Below are positions 17,060-26,193 of a stretch of DNA of 64,000 nt, one piece after another. Each line of letters opens with the position of its first letter. Within the stretch, counting starts at the first letter, position 1. The notes beneath the pieces were generated by a model. That model had not been told where the DNA came from. It ran no database searches and worked only from the letters and a program-made list of their open reading frames with translations. The position numbers and the translations under genes were made by a program. Source of the stretch: Paraburkholderia sacchari (GTDB taxonomy: Bacteria > Pseudomonadota > Gammaproteobacteria > Burkholderiales > Burkholderiaceae); assembly GCF_000785435.2 (NCBI RefSeq), contig NZ_JTDB02000008.1, positions 312,211 through 376,210 on the forward strand, written 5' to 3'.

Positions 17060-17128
17060 ATGCAGTCCGAAAAGCAGCCGATGCGCGCTTTCTTTGCATG
17101 GGCGCGGTGCGGGAGAGCCGGCCGATGA
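17060..17128 (+). CDS. Possible 22-residue leader peptide coupled to the exporter
   Basis: An ATG at 17060 follows an exact AAAGGAGG (17049-17056) by three bases, the best ribosome-binding sequence in this stretch. The frame encodes 22 residues, MQSEKQPMRAFFAWARCGRAGR. Its TGA (17126-17128) overlaps the exporter ATG (17125-17127) as ATGA. This is the layout of a translationally coupled leader. The spacing to AGGAGG is short, and conservation cannot be tested here, so it could be chance. Confidence 0.35.
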   Translation: MQSEKQPMRAFFAWARCGRAGR

Positions 17129-18201
17129 GCGCGAGCCTGAAGTCCGGCTGGCCGACGCTCGCCATCATGATCGGCGCCTCGGTGTGGGGCGTGATCTGGT
17201 ATCCGCTGCGCACGCTCGCGAGCCTCGGCCTGACCGGCACGGCCGCAGGAGCTGCGACCAGCGCGGCGGGGTGCCTCTTCGTGCTGTTGCTGCGCCACCG
17301 CTCGATCGCCACGGTGCGCTGGCACTGGGTGCTGCCGATGCTCGGGCTGGCCGCGGGCGTGGCCAATATGGGCTTCGTATGGGGCGCGATCCACGGCGAA
17401 GTGATGCGTGTGCTCCTGCTGTTCTACCTCACGCCGGCATGGACGGCGATCTACGCGCATTTCATCCTGAACGAGCGCCTCACGGGGGCCGGCGCAGCAC
17501 TCTCCGCGCTGTCACTGCTGGGCGCGGCGCTCATGTTGTGGTCGCCGAAGCTCGGCGTGCCGTTGCCGGCCAACGCGGCCGAATGGGCGGGGCTTGCGGG
17601 CGGCATGGGCTTTGCGATGAGCAACGTGCTCGTGGTGAAGACGAGCCGCGTGCTGCCGCAGATGAAGCCGGAGATGCGCACCGCCGTGATTTTCGCCGGG
17701 GCGGCGATCTGCGGTGCGGTGGCGTCGCGCTTTGAGCCGATGCCGGTGCTGCACGTCGGCGAGCCGCTGGCGCGCATCGTGCTGCTCGTGGCCGTGCTCG
17801 GTTTGCTGCTGAGTTCGAACAACATGCTGGTGCAGTACGGGCTCGCGCGCGTGCCAGCGAACCGCGCGTCGATCATCATGCTTTTCGAACTCGTGGTGAC
17901 CGCGCTTTCATCGTGGCTGCTCGCGGGCGAAACGCCGGGGCCGCGCGAGTGCGCGGGCGGCGCGTGCATCGTGCTTGCTACGCTGCTGTCGAGCTGGGTG
18001 CATCGCACGCAGGACGCCAAAGCGGGCGGCAAGCATGAGCAGCACGCGAGTGCCGACGCCAGCGTGATTGCCCACGCGCAAGCGTGCCCCATCGACGAAA
18101 GCGGCAATGCCCATGGTGGCGCGGATGACGATGCGAATGACCGCGGCGGCCCAAGCGCATCGCCGCGCAGCGGGCGGAAAGGCGCGCGCACGATGGTATG
18201 A
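17125..18201 (+). CDS. DMT superfamily transporter (EamA family)
   Basis: A 358-residue inner-membrane protein with about ten hydrophobic segments in two EamA repeats (MIGASVWGVIWYPLRTLA opening the first, GMGFAMSNVLVVKTSR opening the second). These are typical of drug/metabolite exporters. The substrate is unknown. The start at 17125 has GGGAG upstream and overlaps a possible leader peptide stop. After the last helix and a short basic stretch there is an unusual hydrophilic tail of about 65 residues, rich in His, Asp, Ala and Gly, which most relatives lack. The tail may be a stop-codon-loss extension into non-coding sequence. Confidence 0.8.
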   Translation: MSASLKSGWPTLAIMIGASVWGVIWYPLRTLASLGLTGTAAGAATSAAGCLFVLLLRHRSIATVRWHWVLPMLGLAAGVANMGFVWGAIHGEVMRVLLLFYLTPAWTAIYAHFILNERLTGAGAALSALSLLGAALMLWSPKLGVPLPANAAEWAGLAGGMGFAMSNVLVVKTSRVLPQMKPEMRTAVIFAGAAICGAVASRFEPMPVLHVGEPLARIVLLVAVLGLLLSSNNMLVQYGLARVPANRASIIMLFELVVTALSSWLLAGETPGPRECAGGACIVLATLLSSWVHRTQDAKAGGKHEQHASADASVIAHAQACPIDESGNAHGGADDDANDRGGPSASPRSGRKGARTMV

Positions 18202-18395
18202 TTGCCGCTGATCCTCGCCGGGCGGGCGCGCACAAGGTGCTTCGCGCGGCGAGCCGTGGCGGCTGCCTGAGATGTAGTGCCCGAAGTGCTGATGAAGCGC
18301 CCGCAGCATTCGATGCGTGATCCATGCGCGTGCGGCGCGTGGCTTGCGGCGCGGGCGGTCCCGTTCACTCTCCCTATTCAAACAGCGATATCGCC

Positions 18396-21300
18396 GTGCG
18401 TCTGACCTCGATTAAACTCGCTGGCTTCAAATCCTTCGTCGATCCCACGCATTTCCAGGTCCCGGGCCAACTCGTCGGAGTGGTCGGGCCCAATGGCTGT
18501 GGCAAATCGAACATCATCGACGCCGTGCGCTGGGTGCTCGGCGAATCGCGCGCCTCGGAATTGCGCGGCGAGTCGATGCAGGACGTCATTTTCAACGGCT
18601 CCACTGCGCGCAAGCCCGGCAGCCGCGCCAGCGTCGAACTCGTGTTCGACAACGCGGACGGGCGCGCCGCGGGCCAGTGGGGCCAGTATGCCGAGATCGC
18701 CGTCAAGCGCGTGCTCACGCGTGACGGCACGTCGAGCTACTACATCAACAATCTGCCGGCGCGCCGGCGCGACATCCAGGACATTTTCCTCGGAACCGGC
18801 CTCGGGCCGCGCGCGTACGCGATCATTGGGCAGGGCATGATCGCGCGCATCATCGAGGCAAAGCCCGAAGAGCTGCGCGTGTTCCTCGAAGAGGCCGCAG
18901 GCGTTTCGAAGTACAAGGAGCGCCGCCGCGAAACCGAAAGCCGTCTGCACGACACGCGCGAGAATCTCACGCGCGTGGAGGACATCGTGCGCGAGCTGTC
19001 CACGAACCTGGAGAAGCTCGAAGGCCAGGCCGTGGTGGCGACGAAGTTCCGCGAGCTGCAAACCGAAGGCGAAGAAAAGCAGCGCCTGCTGTGGCTCTTG
19101 CGCAAGAACGAGGCGGCCGGCGAGCAGCAGCGCCAGCAACGCGCGATCGAGCAGGCGCAGATCGACCTGGAGCGGCACACCGCGCAGCTGCGCGAAGTCG
19201 AAGCGCAGCTCGAAACGCTGCGCGTCGCGCACTATTCGGCCAGCGATGCGATGCAGGGCGCGCAAGGCTCGCTCTATGAAGCGAACGCCGAAGTAAGCCG
19301 CCTCGAAGCGGAAATCAAGTTCATCGTCGAATCGCGCAATCGCGTGCAGGCGCAGATCGCTGCGCTTACCGCCCAGCGCGAGCAATGGCAGGTGCAGGCG
19401 CAGAAGGCCGAGGACGATATCGCGGATGCCGAAGAGCAGCTCGCGATGGGCGAGGAAAAGGCGGCCATCGCCGAAGAACAGGCGGCGGCGAAGCAGGAGG
19501 CGCTGCCCGCGCTCGAAAACCGCTGGCGCGATGCGCAGGCGCAACTGAACGACGAGCGCGCGGGCATCGCGCGCACCGAGCAGGCGATCAAGCTCGAAGC
19601 CGCGCATCAGCGCAATGCCGACCAGATGCTCCAGCAGCTTCAGCAGCGCCACGAGCGCCTGAAATCGGAGGAAGGCGGCCTCGACGCACCCGACGAAGCG
19701 CAGCTCGAAGAGTTGCGCATGCAACTGGCCGAGCAGGAAGAGATCCTGCACGAGGCGCAGCAGCGTCTTGCCGATGCGCAGGAAACCGTGCCGCGTCTCG
19801 ACGCCGAGCGCCGCGCCGCGCACGAGCGCGTGCAGGCCGAAGCGGCGCAGATTCATCAGCTCGAAGCGCGCCTCGCCGCGCTCAAGCAGCTTCAGGAGAA
19901 CGTGCAAACCGAAGGCAAGATTCAGCCGTGGCTCGAACGCCATGAACTGGGTGCGCTGCCGCGTCTGTGGAAGAAGCTCCACGTCGAAGCGGGCTGGGAG
20001 ACCGGGCTCGAGGCCGTGCTGCGCGAGCGCCTTGCCGCGCTCGAAGTGTCGAACCTCGACTGGGTGAAGGCGTTCGCAACCGACGCGCCGCCGGCGAAGC
20101 TCGCGTTTTACGCGCCGCCGCCGGCAGGCCAGGCGCCGGCTGCGCCCGCGGGCCTCACGCCACTGCTCTCGCTCGTGCGCATCGACGATGCGGGCCTGCG
20201 CGCGGTGCTCAACGAATGGCTCGGCGCGACCTTCGTGGCCGCCGATCTGGCCGAAGCGCTCGCGAAGCGCGCTCAGTTGCCCGAAGGCGGCGCCTTCGTG
20301 GTGAAGGCCGGCCACACGGTGACGCGCGTGGGCGTGCAGCTCTATGCCGCCGACTCGGAGCAGGCCGGCATGCTGGCCCGCCAGCAGGAAATCGAAAACC
20401 TCACGCGCCAAGTGCGCGCGCAGGCGCTGCTCGCCGACGACGCACGCGCCGCTGCGGTGCGCGCTGAGGCCGCGCACACCCAGGCGGCCCAGGCGCTCAC
20501 CGAAGTGCGCCAGCAGGCCGAGCGCGCCACGCAGCGCGTGCACGCGCTGCAAATGGACGTGCTCAAGCTCACCCAGGCGCACGAGCGCTATACGGCGCGT
20601 AGCACGCAGATTCGCGAGGAACTCGAAGAGATCCGCGCGCAGATCGAAGAACAGCGTGCGCTGCGCGCGGAGTCGGAGGCGAATTTCGAGCGCCACGACA
20701 TCGAGCTCGCGGAGTTGCAGGCGCGCTTCGAAGACAATCAATTGGCGTTCGAGGCGCTCGACGAGGAATTGGGCAGCGCCCGCAATGAGGCGCGCGATCT
20801 CGAGCGCGCGGCGGGCGATGCGCGCTTCGCGGCGCGCAACATGGCCAACCGCATCGAAGAGCTCAAGCGCAACATCCAGGTCGCGCATGACCAGAGCGAG
20901 CGCGTGGCCGCCTCGCTCGAAGACGCGCGGGCGGAACTGGAAACGATCAACGAGCAGACCGCGCACACGGGCCTGCAGGACGCGCTGGAAATCCGCGCGC
21001 AGAAGGAAGAAGCGCTGCGCGCCGCGCGCGCCGAACTCGACGACCTGAGCGCGAAGCTGCGCGCGTCCGACGAAACGCGCCTCACCGCCGAGCGTGCGCT
21101 GCAGCCGCTGCGCGACCGCATCACCGAATTGCAGTTGAAGGAGCAGGCCGCGCGCCTGAACGGCGAGCAGTTCGTCGAGCAACTGCAGGCTGCGGGCGTG
21201 GACGAAGTCGCGCTGCAGGAGAAGCTTTCGCCCGACCTCAAGCCCTCGTATCTGCAAGGCGAAGTCACGCGCATCAATAACGCGATCGCGGCGCTGGGGC

Positions 21301-21914
21301 CGGTCAACATGGCCGCGCTCGACGAACTGGCCGCCGCGAAGGAGCGCAAGACTTTCCTCGATGCGCAGTCCGCCGACCTCACGAGCGCGATCGAAACGCT
21401 CGAAGACGCGATCCGCAAGATCGACCAGGAAACGCGAACGCTGCTGCAAGGCACCTTCGACGAGGTGAACCGGCATTTCGGCGACCTGTTCCCGCGCCTC
21501 TTTGGCGGCGGCCAGGCCAAGCTCATCATGACCGGCGACGAAATTCTCGACGCCGGCGTGCAGGTGATGGCGCAGCCGCCCGGCAAGAAGAACTCGACGA
21601 TCCACCTGCTCTCGGGCGGCGAGAAGGCGCTTACCGCCACGGCATTGGTGTTCGCGATGTTCCAGTTGAACCCGGCGCCGTTCTGTCTGCTCGACGAAGT
21701 TGATGCGCCGCTCGACGACGCCAACACGGAACGCTTCGCCAATCTGGTGCGCGCGATGTCGGACAAGACGCAGTTCCTGTTCATCTCGCACAACAAGATC
21801 GCGATGGAGATGGCGCAACAGTTGATTGGGGTGACGATGCAGGAGCAGGGCGTTTCGCGCATCGTTGCGGTCGACATGGAAACGGCTGCCGGTTTCGCAC
21901 AGAATACGGCCTGA
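18396..21914 (+). CDS. smc: Chromosome segregation protein SMC
   Basis: A 1172-residue condensin ATPase organising the chromosome. The N-terminus is M(V)RLTSIKLAGFKSFVDPTHF, followed by Walker A GPNGCGKSNII at 31-41. Two long coiled coils flank the hinge (about residues 520-660; an unusually Pro/Ala-rich patch APPPAGQAPAAPAG lies inside it). The C-terminal signature LSGGEKALTATAL and Walker B FCLLDEVDAPLDDAN complete the ATPase head. The start is GTG at 18396; an in-frame upstream ATG (18324) adds unrelated residues. First gene of the smc-zipA-ligA group. Confidence 0.97.
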   Translation: MRLTSIKLAGFKSFVDPTHFQVPGQLVGVVGPNGCGKSNIIDAVRWVLGESRASELRGESMQDVIFNGSTARKPGSRASVELVFDNADGRAAGQWGQYAEIAVKRVLTRDGTSSYYINNLPARRRDIQDIFLGTGLGPRAYAIIGQGMIARIIEAKPEELRVFLEEAAGVSKYKERRRETESRLHDTRENLTRVEDIVRELSTNLEKLEGQAVVATKFRELQTEGEEKQRLLWLLRKNEAAGEQQRQQRAIEQAQIDLERHTAQLREVEAQLETLRVAHYSASDAMQGAQGSLYEANAEVSRLEAEIKFIVESRNRVQAQIAALTAQREQWQVQAQKAEDDIADAEEQLAMGEEKAAIAEEQAAAKQEALPALENRWRDAQAQLNDERAGIARTEQAIKLEAAHQRNADQMLQQLQQRHERLKSEEGGLDAPDEAQLEELRMQLAEQEEILHEAQQRLADAQETVPRLDAERRAAHERVQAEAAQIHQLEARLAALKQLQENVQTEGKIQPWLERHELGALPRLWKKLHVEAGWETGLEAVLRERLAALEVSNLDWVKAFATDAPPAKLAFYAPPPAGQAPAAPAGLTPLLSLVRIDDAGLRAVLNEWLGATFVAADLAEALAKRAQLPEGGAFVVKAGHTVTRVGVQLYAADSEQAGMLARQQEIENLTRQVRAQALLADDARAAAVRAEAAHTQAAQALTEVRQQAERATQRVHALQMDVLKLTQAHERYTARSTQIREELEEIRAQIEEQRALRAESEANFERHDIELAELQARFEDNQLAFEALDEELGSARNEARDLERAAGDARFAARNMANRIEELKRNIQVAHDQSERVAASLEDARAELETINEQTAHTGLQDALEIRAQKEEALRAARAELDDLSAKLRASDETRLTAERALQPLRDRITELQLKEQAARLNGEQFVEQLQAAGVDEVALQEKLSPDLKPSYLQGEVTRINNAIAALGPVNMAALDELAAAKERKTFLDAQSADLTSAIETLEDAIRKIDQETRTLLQGTFDEVNRHFGDLFPRLFGGGQAKLIMTGDEILDAGVQVMAQPPGKKNSTIHLLSGGEKALTATALVFAMFQLNPAPFCLLDEVDAPLDDANTERFANLVRAMSDKTQFLFISHNKIAMEMAQQLIGVTMQEQGVSRIVAVDMETAAGFAQNTA

Positions 21915-21996
21915 TGGCCACGCACGCGGCGCGCGTGTTCAGGAAGGACGAAGGGACGATGCGCGTCGCCGGAAAAGAATTGCAGATGGAGCATGC

Positions 21997-23319
21997 ATGG
22001 ATCAGTTGACTCTCGGGTTGATCGGCGCGGGTGCCGTGGTCGTCGGGGGCGTGGTGGTGTACAACGCGTGGCAGAGCGCCAAGGTGCGCCGGCGCATGCC
22101 GCGCCCGATGCCCGAGGAAACGGCCGAGGCGCCGCTGCGCGACGACCTGAACGAACAGAGCCCTTTCATCGAGCCGGCCCGCGCGCCGGCCAAACGCGAG
22201 CCGTCGCTCGCGGGTGGCAGCGCCGCCGAGGAGCGCATGGAGCCGGGTTTCGGCGCGGTTGCGCCGGCCGACACGCCAGTGGACATCCAGGCGGAGAGAA
22301 CTTCGCCGAATGGCTTTTCGGATGACGAGGCTGGAGAGGCTGGGAGCGAGGAGTCGCTTGCGTCCTCAACGGAGCATGGCGAGCCGGAAGCTCATGTCGC
22401 GAACGACGAAAAGCGCGACGAAAAGCAGAGTGAAAAGCGCGCGGAAGACGAGCGCGTCGAGCCGGTGCTGCCGGCCGCCACGACGATCTCGTCGGCGCCG
22501 CCCGCCATTGTGGATCGGCGTATCGACTGCATCGTGCCGATCCGGCTCGGCGGGCCGCAGCCCGGCGAGCGCGTGATTCCACTTGCGCAACGGTTGCGCC
22601 GCGCGGGCAGCAAACCGGTGCATATCGAAGGCAAGCCCGAAGGCGGCGATGGTTGGGAACTGCTGCAAAACGGCGTGCGCTACGAAGAATTGCGCGCGGC
22701 TGCGCAGCTGGCGAATCGCAACGGCCCGCTCAACGAACTGGAATTCTCCGAGTTCGTCGCGGGCGTCCAGCAGTTCGCGGATGCGCTCGACGGCCTGCCC
22801 GAATTCCCCGACATGACGGAAACCGTGGCGATGGCCCGCGAGCTCGACGGCTTCGCGGCGCAGTGCGACGCCCAGCTTTCGATCAACGTGCTGTCGGACG
22901 GCGCGCCGTGGTCGGCGAACTACGTGCAGGCAGTGGCGGCCCAGGACGGCTTGCTGCTCTCGCGCGACGGCACGCGCTTCGTCAAGCTCGATTCGAAGCA
23001 GAGCCCGGTGTTCATGCTGCAATTCGGCGACACCAACTTCCTGCGCGACGATCTCACCTACAAGGGCGGCCAGATGATTACGCTGGTCCTCGACGTGCCG
23101 GTGGCCGACGAAGACATCCTGCCGTTCCGCCTGATGTGCGACTACGCTCGCTCGCTCGCCGAACGTATCGGCGGCCGCGTGGTGGACGACCAGCGCCGGC
23201 CGCTGCCGGAATCCGTGCTGCAGTCCATCGACAAGCAGCTCATGACGCTCTACGCGAAGCTCGAGCAGGCCGGCATTCCGGCGGGCTCGCCGGCCACGCG
23301 GCGGCTCTTTAGCCAGTAA
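21997..23319 (+). CDS. zipA: Cell division protein ZipA-like
   Basis: A 440-residue protein with one N-terminal transmembrane helix (residues about 4-25, LTLGLIGAGAVVVGGVVVYNAW). A basic stop-transfer, a long acidic/Pro/Ser-rich linker (about 35-185) and a C-terminal FtsZ-binding fold follow. The C-terminal half, beginning near DCIVPIRLGGPQPGERVIPL and including FMLQFGDTNFLRDDLTYKGGQMITLVLDVPVAD, resembles betaproteobacterial ZipA. The position between smc and ligA supports this strongly. It anchors FtsZ to the membrane. Confidence 0.85.
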   Translation: MDQLTLGLIGAGAVVVGGVVVYNAWQSAKVRRRMPRPMPEETAEAPLRDDLNEQSPFIEPARAPAKREPSLAGGSAAEERMEPGFGAVAPADTPVDIQAERTSPNGFSDDEAGEAGSEESLASSTEHGEPEAHVANDEKRDEKQSEKRAEDERVEPVLPAATTISSAPPAIVDRRIDCIVPIRLGGPQPGERVIPLAQRLRRAGSKPVHIEGKPEGGDGWELLQNGVRYEELRAAAQLANRNGPLNELEFSEFVAGVQQFADALDGLPEFPDMTETVAMARELDGFAAQCDAQLSINVLSDGAPWSANYVQAVAAQDGLLLSRDGTRFVKLDSKQSPVFMLQFGDTNFLRDDLTYKGGQMITLVLDVPVADEDILPFRLMCDYARSLAERIGGRVVDDQRRPLPESVLQSIDKQLMTLYAKLEQAGIPAGSPATRRLFSQ

Positions 23320-23343
23320 GGGCAAACGCTTTGCCATTGCAAC

Positions 23344-23376
23344 AAGCGCGGCGCTATCACGGCGCCGCGCTTTTTT
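23344..23376 (+). terminator. Rho-independent terminator after zipA
   Basis: AAGCGCGGCGC (23344-23354) pairs perfectly with GCGCCGCGCTT (23362-23372), with a 7-base loop and a run of six T (23371-23376). It lies 24 bases past the zipA stop and suggests that ligA has its own promoter. Confidence 0.85.
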
Positions 23377-23512
23377 GTGCGTGGCGCAAACGTGGGCTTG
23401 CAAGCGCGGGCCGTTCGACGACGCACGAAGCTGGCCGTTCGGCCGATGCCACGGCCGTGGCTTCCTGAGATAATCTGACAATCTAATTCATTCAGAAGAA
23501 ACCGCCCCAAGC

Positions 23513-25573
23513 ATGGTCCGTTCTCCCGCCCGTCCTTCCGAAGAGTCCACTGCGGCGCAGCGCGCGTCGTGGTTGCGCGCCGAACTCGAGCGCGCCAATC
23601 ACGCGTACTACGTGCTCGACCAGCCGGAGCTGCCCGACGCGGAATACGACAAGCTGTTCAGCGAGCTCCAGCGGATCGAGTCCGAGCATCCGGAAATCGT
23701 CTCGCCCGACTCGCCCACGCAGCGCGTGGGCGGCGAGGCGGCAGCGGGCTTCGAGCAAGTGGTGCACGACGTGCCCATGCTTTCGCTCAACAATGGCTTT
23801 GCCGACGAAGACATCGTCGCCTTCGACAAGCGGGTGTCCGACGCGCTCGGCAAGGGCGAAGGCGGCCCGGTCGAGTACGCGTGCGAGCTCAAGTTCGACG
23901 GTCTCGCCATTTCGCTGCGCTATGTGGACGGCGTGTTCGTGCAGGCCTCCACGCGCGGCGACGGCACGACCGGCGAGAACGTCACCGAAAACGTGCGCAC
24001 GATCCGCTCGCTGCCGCTGCGGCTCAAAGGCCGGCGCGTGCCGAATGTGCTCGACGTGCGCGGCGAGGTGCTGATGTTCCGCCGCGACTTCGACCGCATG
24101 AACGAGCGTCAGCGCGAGGCGGGCCACAAGGAGTTTGCGAACCCGCGCAATGCGGCGGCAGGCAGCCTGCGCCAGCTCGATTCGAAGATCACCGCGCAGC
24201 GGCCGCTGTCGTTCTTCGCCTATGGCATTGGCGTGCTCGAAGGCGAGCCCATGCCTGCCACGCACAGCGAACTGCTCGACTGGTACGCCGAAATGGGCCT
24301 GCCCGTGAACAGCGAGCGCGCGGTCGTGAAGGGCGCGCAGGGGCTGCTGGAGTTTTTCCGCGCCGTGGGCGAGAAGCGCGACTCGCTGCCCTACGACATC
24401 GACGGCGTGGTCTACAAGGTCAACCGGCGCGACGAGCAGGACACGCTCGGCTTCGTCTCGCGCGCGCCGCGTTTTGCGCTCGCCCACAAATTCCCGGCGC
24501 AGGAGGCGCTCACGAAGGTCGTCGCCATCGACGTGCAGGTGGGCCGCACCGGCGCCATCACGCCAGTCGCGCGCCTCGAACCCGTGTTCGTGGGCGGCGC
24601 GACCGTTACCAACGCCACGCTGCACAACGAAGACGAAGTGCGCCGCAAGGACATCCGAATCGGCGACACGGTGATCGTGCGCCGCGCGGGCGACGTGATT
24701 CCCGAGGTGGTGAGCGCGCTCGCCGAGCGCCGCCCCGCAGACGCCCGCGAGTTCGTGATGCCCACCGAGTGCCCGGTGTGCGGCTCGAGCATCGAACGCC
24801 TGCCCGACGAAGCAATCGCCCGCTGCACCGGAGGCCTCTTTTGCCCCGCGCAGCGCAAGCAGGCGCTATGGCACTTCGCGCAGCGCCGCGCGCTCGATAT
24901 CGACGGTCTCGGCGAAAAGATCATCGATCAGCTCGTCGACCAGAATCTCGTGCGCACGCCGGCCGATTTATTCAACCTGGGCTTCTCCACGCTGGCCGAG
25001 CTCGATCGCATGGCGGACAAGTCGGCACAGAATCTGCTGGATTCGCTCGAGAAGGCCAAATCCACCACGCTGGCGCGCTTCATCTACGCGCTCGGGATTC
25101 GCCACGTAGGCGAATCCACGGCGAAGGATCTGGCGAAACATTTCGGCTCGCTCGACCCGATCATGGACGCGTCCATCGAGCAATTGCTCGAAGTGAACGA
25201 TGTCGGGCCGATCGTGGCCGAGTCGATTCATCAGTTCTTTGCGGAAGAACATAACCGCACCGTGATCGAGCAACTGCGCGCGCCGGGCAAGGTCAGATGG
25301 GCGGACGGTCCGCCTGCGCCGAAAGCGCCGGTGGGTGTGCTGGCGGGCAAGACGGTGGTGCTCACCGGCACGCTGCCCACGCTCACGCGCGACGAGGCGA
25401 AGGAAATGCTGGAAGCGGCCGGCGCGAAGGTGGCTGGCTCGGTGTCGAAGAAGACCGACTACGTGGTGGCGGGTGCCGAAGCAGGCAGCAAGCTTGCGAA
25501 AGCCGAGGAACTCGGCGTGCCGGTGCTCGACGAAGAAGGGTTGCACAAGCTCCTGGAGGGGCACACGACATGA
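23513..25573 (+). CDS. ligA: NAD-dependent DNA ligase
   Basis: A 686-residue replicative ligase. It has the Ia domain with HAYYVLDQPELPDAEYD and the adenylation lysine Lys127 in CELKFDG. SLRYVDGVFVQASTRGDG follows, then an OB fold, and a Zn finger with CPVCGSS and a later Cys pair in ARCTGG..FCPAQ. HhH repeats and a C-terminal BRCT domain (GKTVVLTGTLPTLTRDEAKEML onward) finish the protein. Length and domain order are normal. Its TGA overlaps the def start as ATGA at 25570-25573. Confidence 0.97.
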   Translation: MVRSPARPSEESTAAQRASWLRAELERANHAYYVLDQPELPDAEYDKLFSELQRIESEHPEIVSPDSPTQRVGGEAAAGFEQVVHDVPMLSLNNGFADEDIVAFDKRVSDALGKGEGGPVEYACELKFDGLAISLRYVDGVFVQASTRGDGTTGENVTENVRTIRSLPLRLKGRRVPNVLDVRGEVLMFRRDFDRMNERQREAGHKEFANPRNAAAGSLRQLDSKITAQRPLSFFAYGIGVLEGEPMPATHSELLDWYAEMGLPVNSERAVVKGAQGLLEFFRAVGEKRDSLPYDIDGVVYKVNRRDEQDTLGFVSRAPRFALAHKFPAQEALTKVVAIDVQVGRTGAITPVARLEPVFVGGATVTNATLHNEDEVRRKDIRIGDTVIVRRAGDVIPEVVSALAERRPADAREFVMPTECPVCGSSIERLPDEAIARCTGGLFCPAQRKQALWHFAQRRALDIDGLGEKIIDQLVDQNLVRTPADLFNLGFSTLAELDRMADKSAQNLLDSLEKAKSTTLARFIYALGIRHVGESTAKDLAKHFGSLDPIMDASIEQLLEVNDVGPIVAESIHQFFAEEHNRTVIEQLRAPGKVRWADGPPAPKAPVGVLAGKTVVLTGTLPTLTRDEAKEMLEAAGAKVAGSVSKKTDYVVAGAEAGSKLAKAEELGVPVLDEEGLHKLLEGHTT

Positions 25574-26103
25574 TTCGCGAAATTCTCAGAATGGGCGATC
25601 CGCGCCTGCTCGGCATCGCCAGACCGGTCGACCATTTCGACACGCCCGAATTGCACGAGCTGATTGCCGACATGTTCGACACAATGCACGCGGCTAACGG
25701 GGCAGGGCTTGCCGCGCCGCAGATCGGCGTCGACCTGCAGGTCGTGATCTTCGGCTTCGAAGACAACGAGCGCTATCCGGAAGCGCCGTCGGTGCCGCAA
25801 ACCGTGTTGATCAACCCGGTCATCCATCCTCTTTCGCACGACATGGAAGAGGGCTGGGAAGGCTGCCTTTCGGTGCCGGGCCTGCGCGGCGCGGTGAGCC
25901 GCTATTCGATGATCCGCTACAACGGCTTCGACCAGTACGGCAATTCCATCGAGCGCGTGGCGGAAGGCTTTCACGCGCGCGTGGTTCAGCACGAATGCGA
26001 TCATCTGATCGGCAAGCTGTACCCCATGCGCATCACCGACTTCTCGAAGTTCGGTTTCACCGACATCCTGTTCCCCGATCTCGACCCAAAGAGCGACGAT
26101 TGA
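25570..26103 (+). CDS. def: Peptide deformylase
   Basis: Metal-dependent removal of the N-formyl group from nascent proteins. The product is 177 residues with all three motifs: GAGLAAPQ (44-51), EGCLS with metal-ligand Cys99 (97-101), and HECDH (141-145). Burkholderiales usually have a second def beside fmt, so this is probably the paralogue; that gene is not in the window. It overlaps ligA by four bases and is followed by a terminator. Confidence 0.95.
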   Translation: MIREILRMGDPRLLGIARPVDHFDTPELHELIADMFDTMHAANGAGLAAPQIGVDLQVVIFGFEDNERYPEAPSVPQTVLINPVIHPLSHDMEEGWEGCLSVPGLRGAVSRYSMIRYNGFDQYGNSIERVAEGFHARVVQHECDHLIGKLYPMRITDFSKFGFTDILFPDLDPKSDD

Positions 26104-26135
26104 GATCTGGCGCGCACACAAGCGGGCGCGCATGA

Positions 26136-26163
26136 AAAAACGGGAGCCGAGGCTCCCGTTTTA
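26136..26163. terminator. Bidirectional terminator between def and rluF
   Basis: CGGGAGCC (26141-26148) faces GGCTCCCG (26151-26158), flanked by five A on the left and five T on the right. The structure would work on both strands and separates convergent genes. Confidence 0.85.
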
Positions 26164-26193
26164 CTTGCTGTCACTGGCTTCAACCGGCGGCGC

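Noticed and set aside
16621..17460. Extension of dapC upstream by up to 280 codons
   Set aside because: The extra stretch is Pro/Ala/Arg-rich with no aminotransferase similarity; DapC proteins start close to MNPLLDTLQPYPFEKL.
18378..21818. 1146-codon minus-strand frame opposite smc
   Set aside because: Pure shadow of the smc coiled-coil codons; no recognisable domain.
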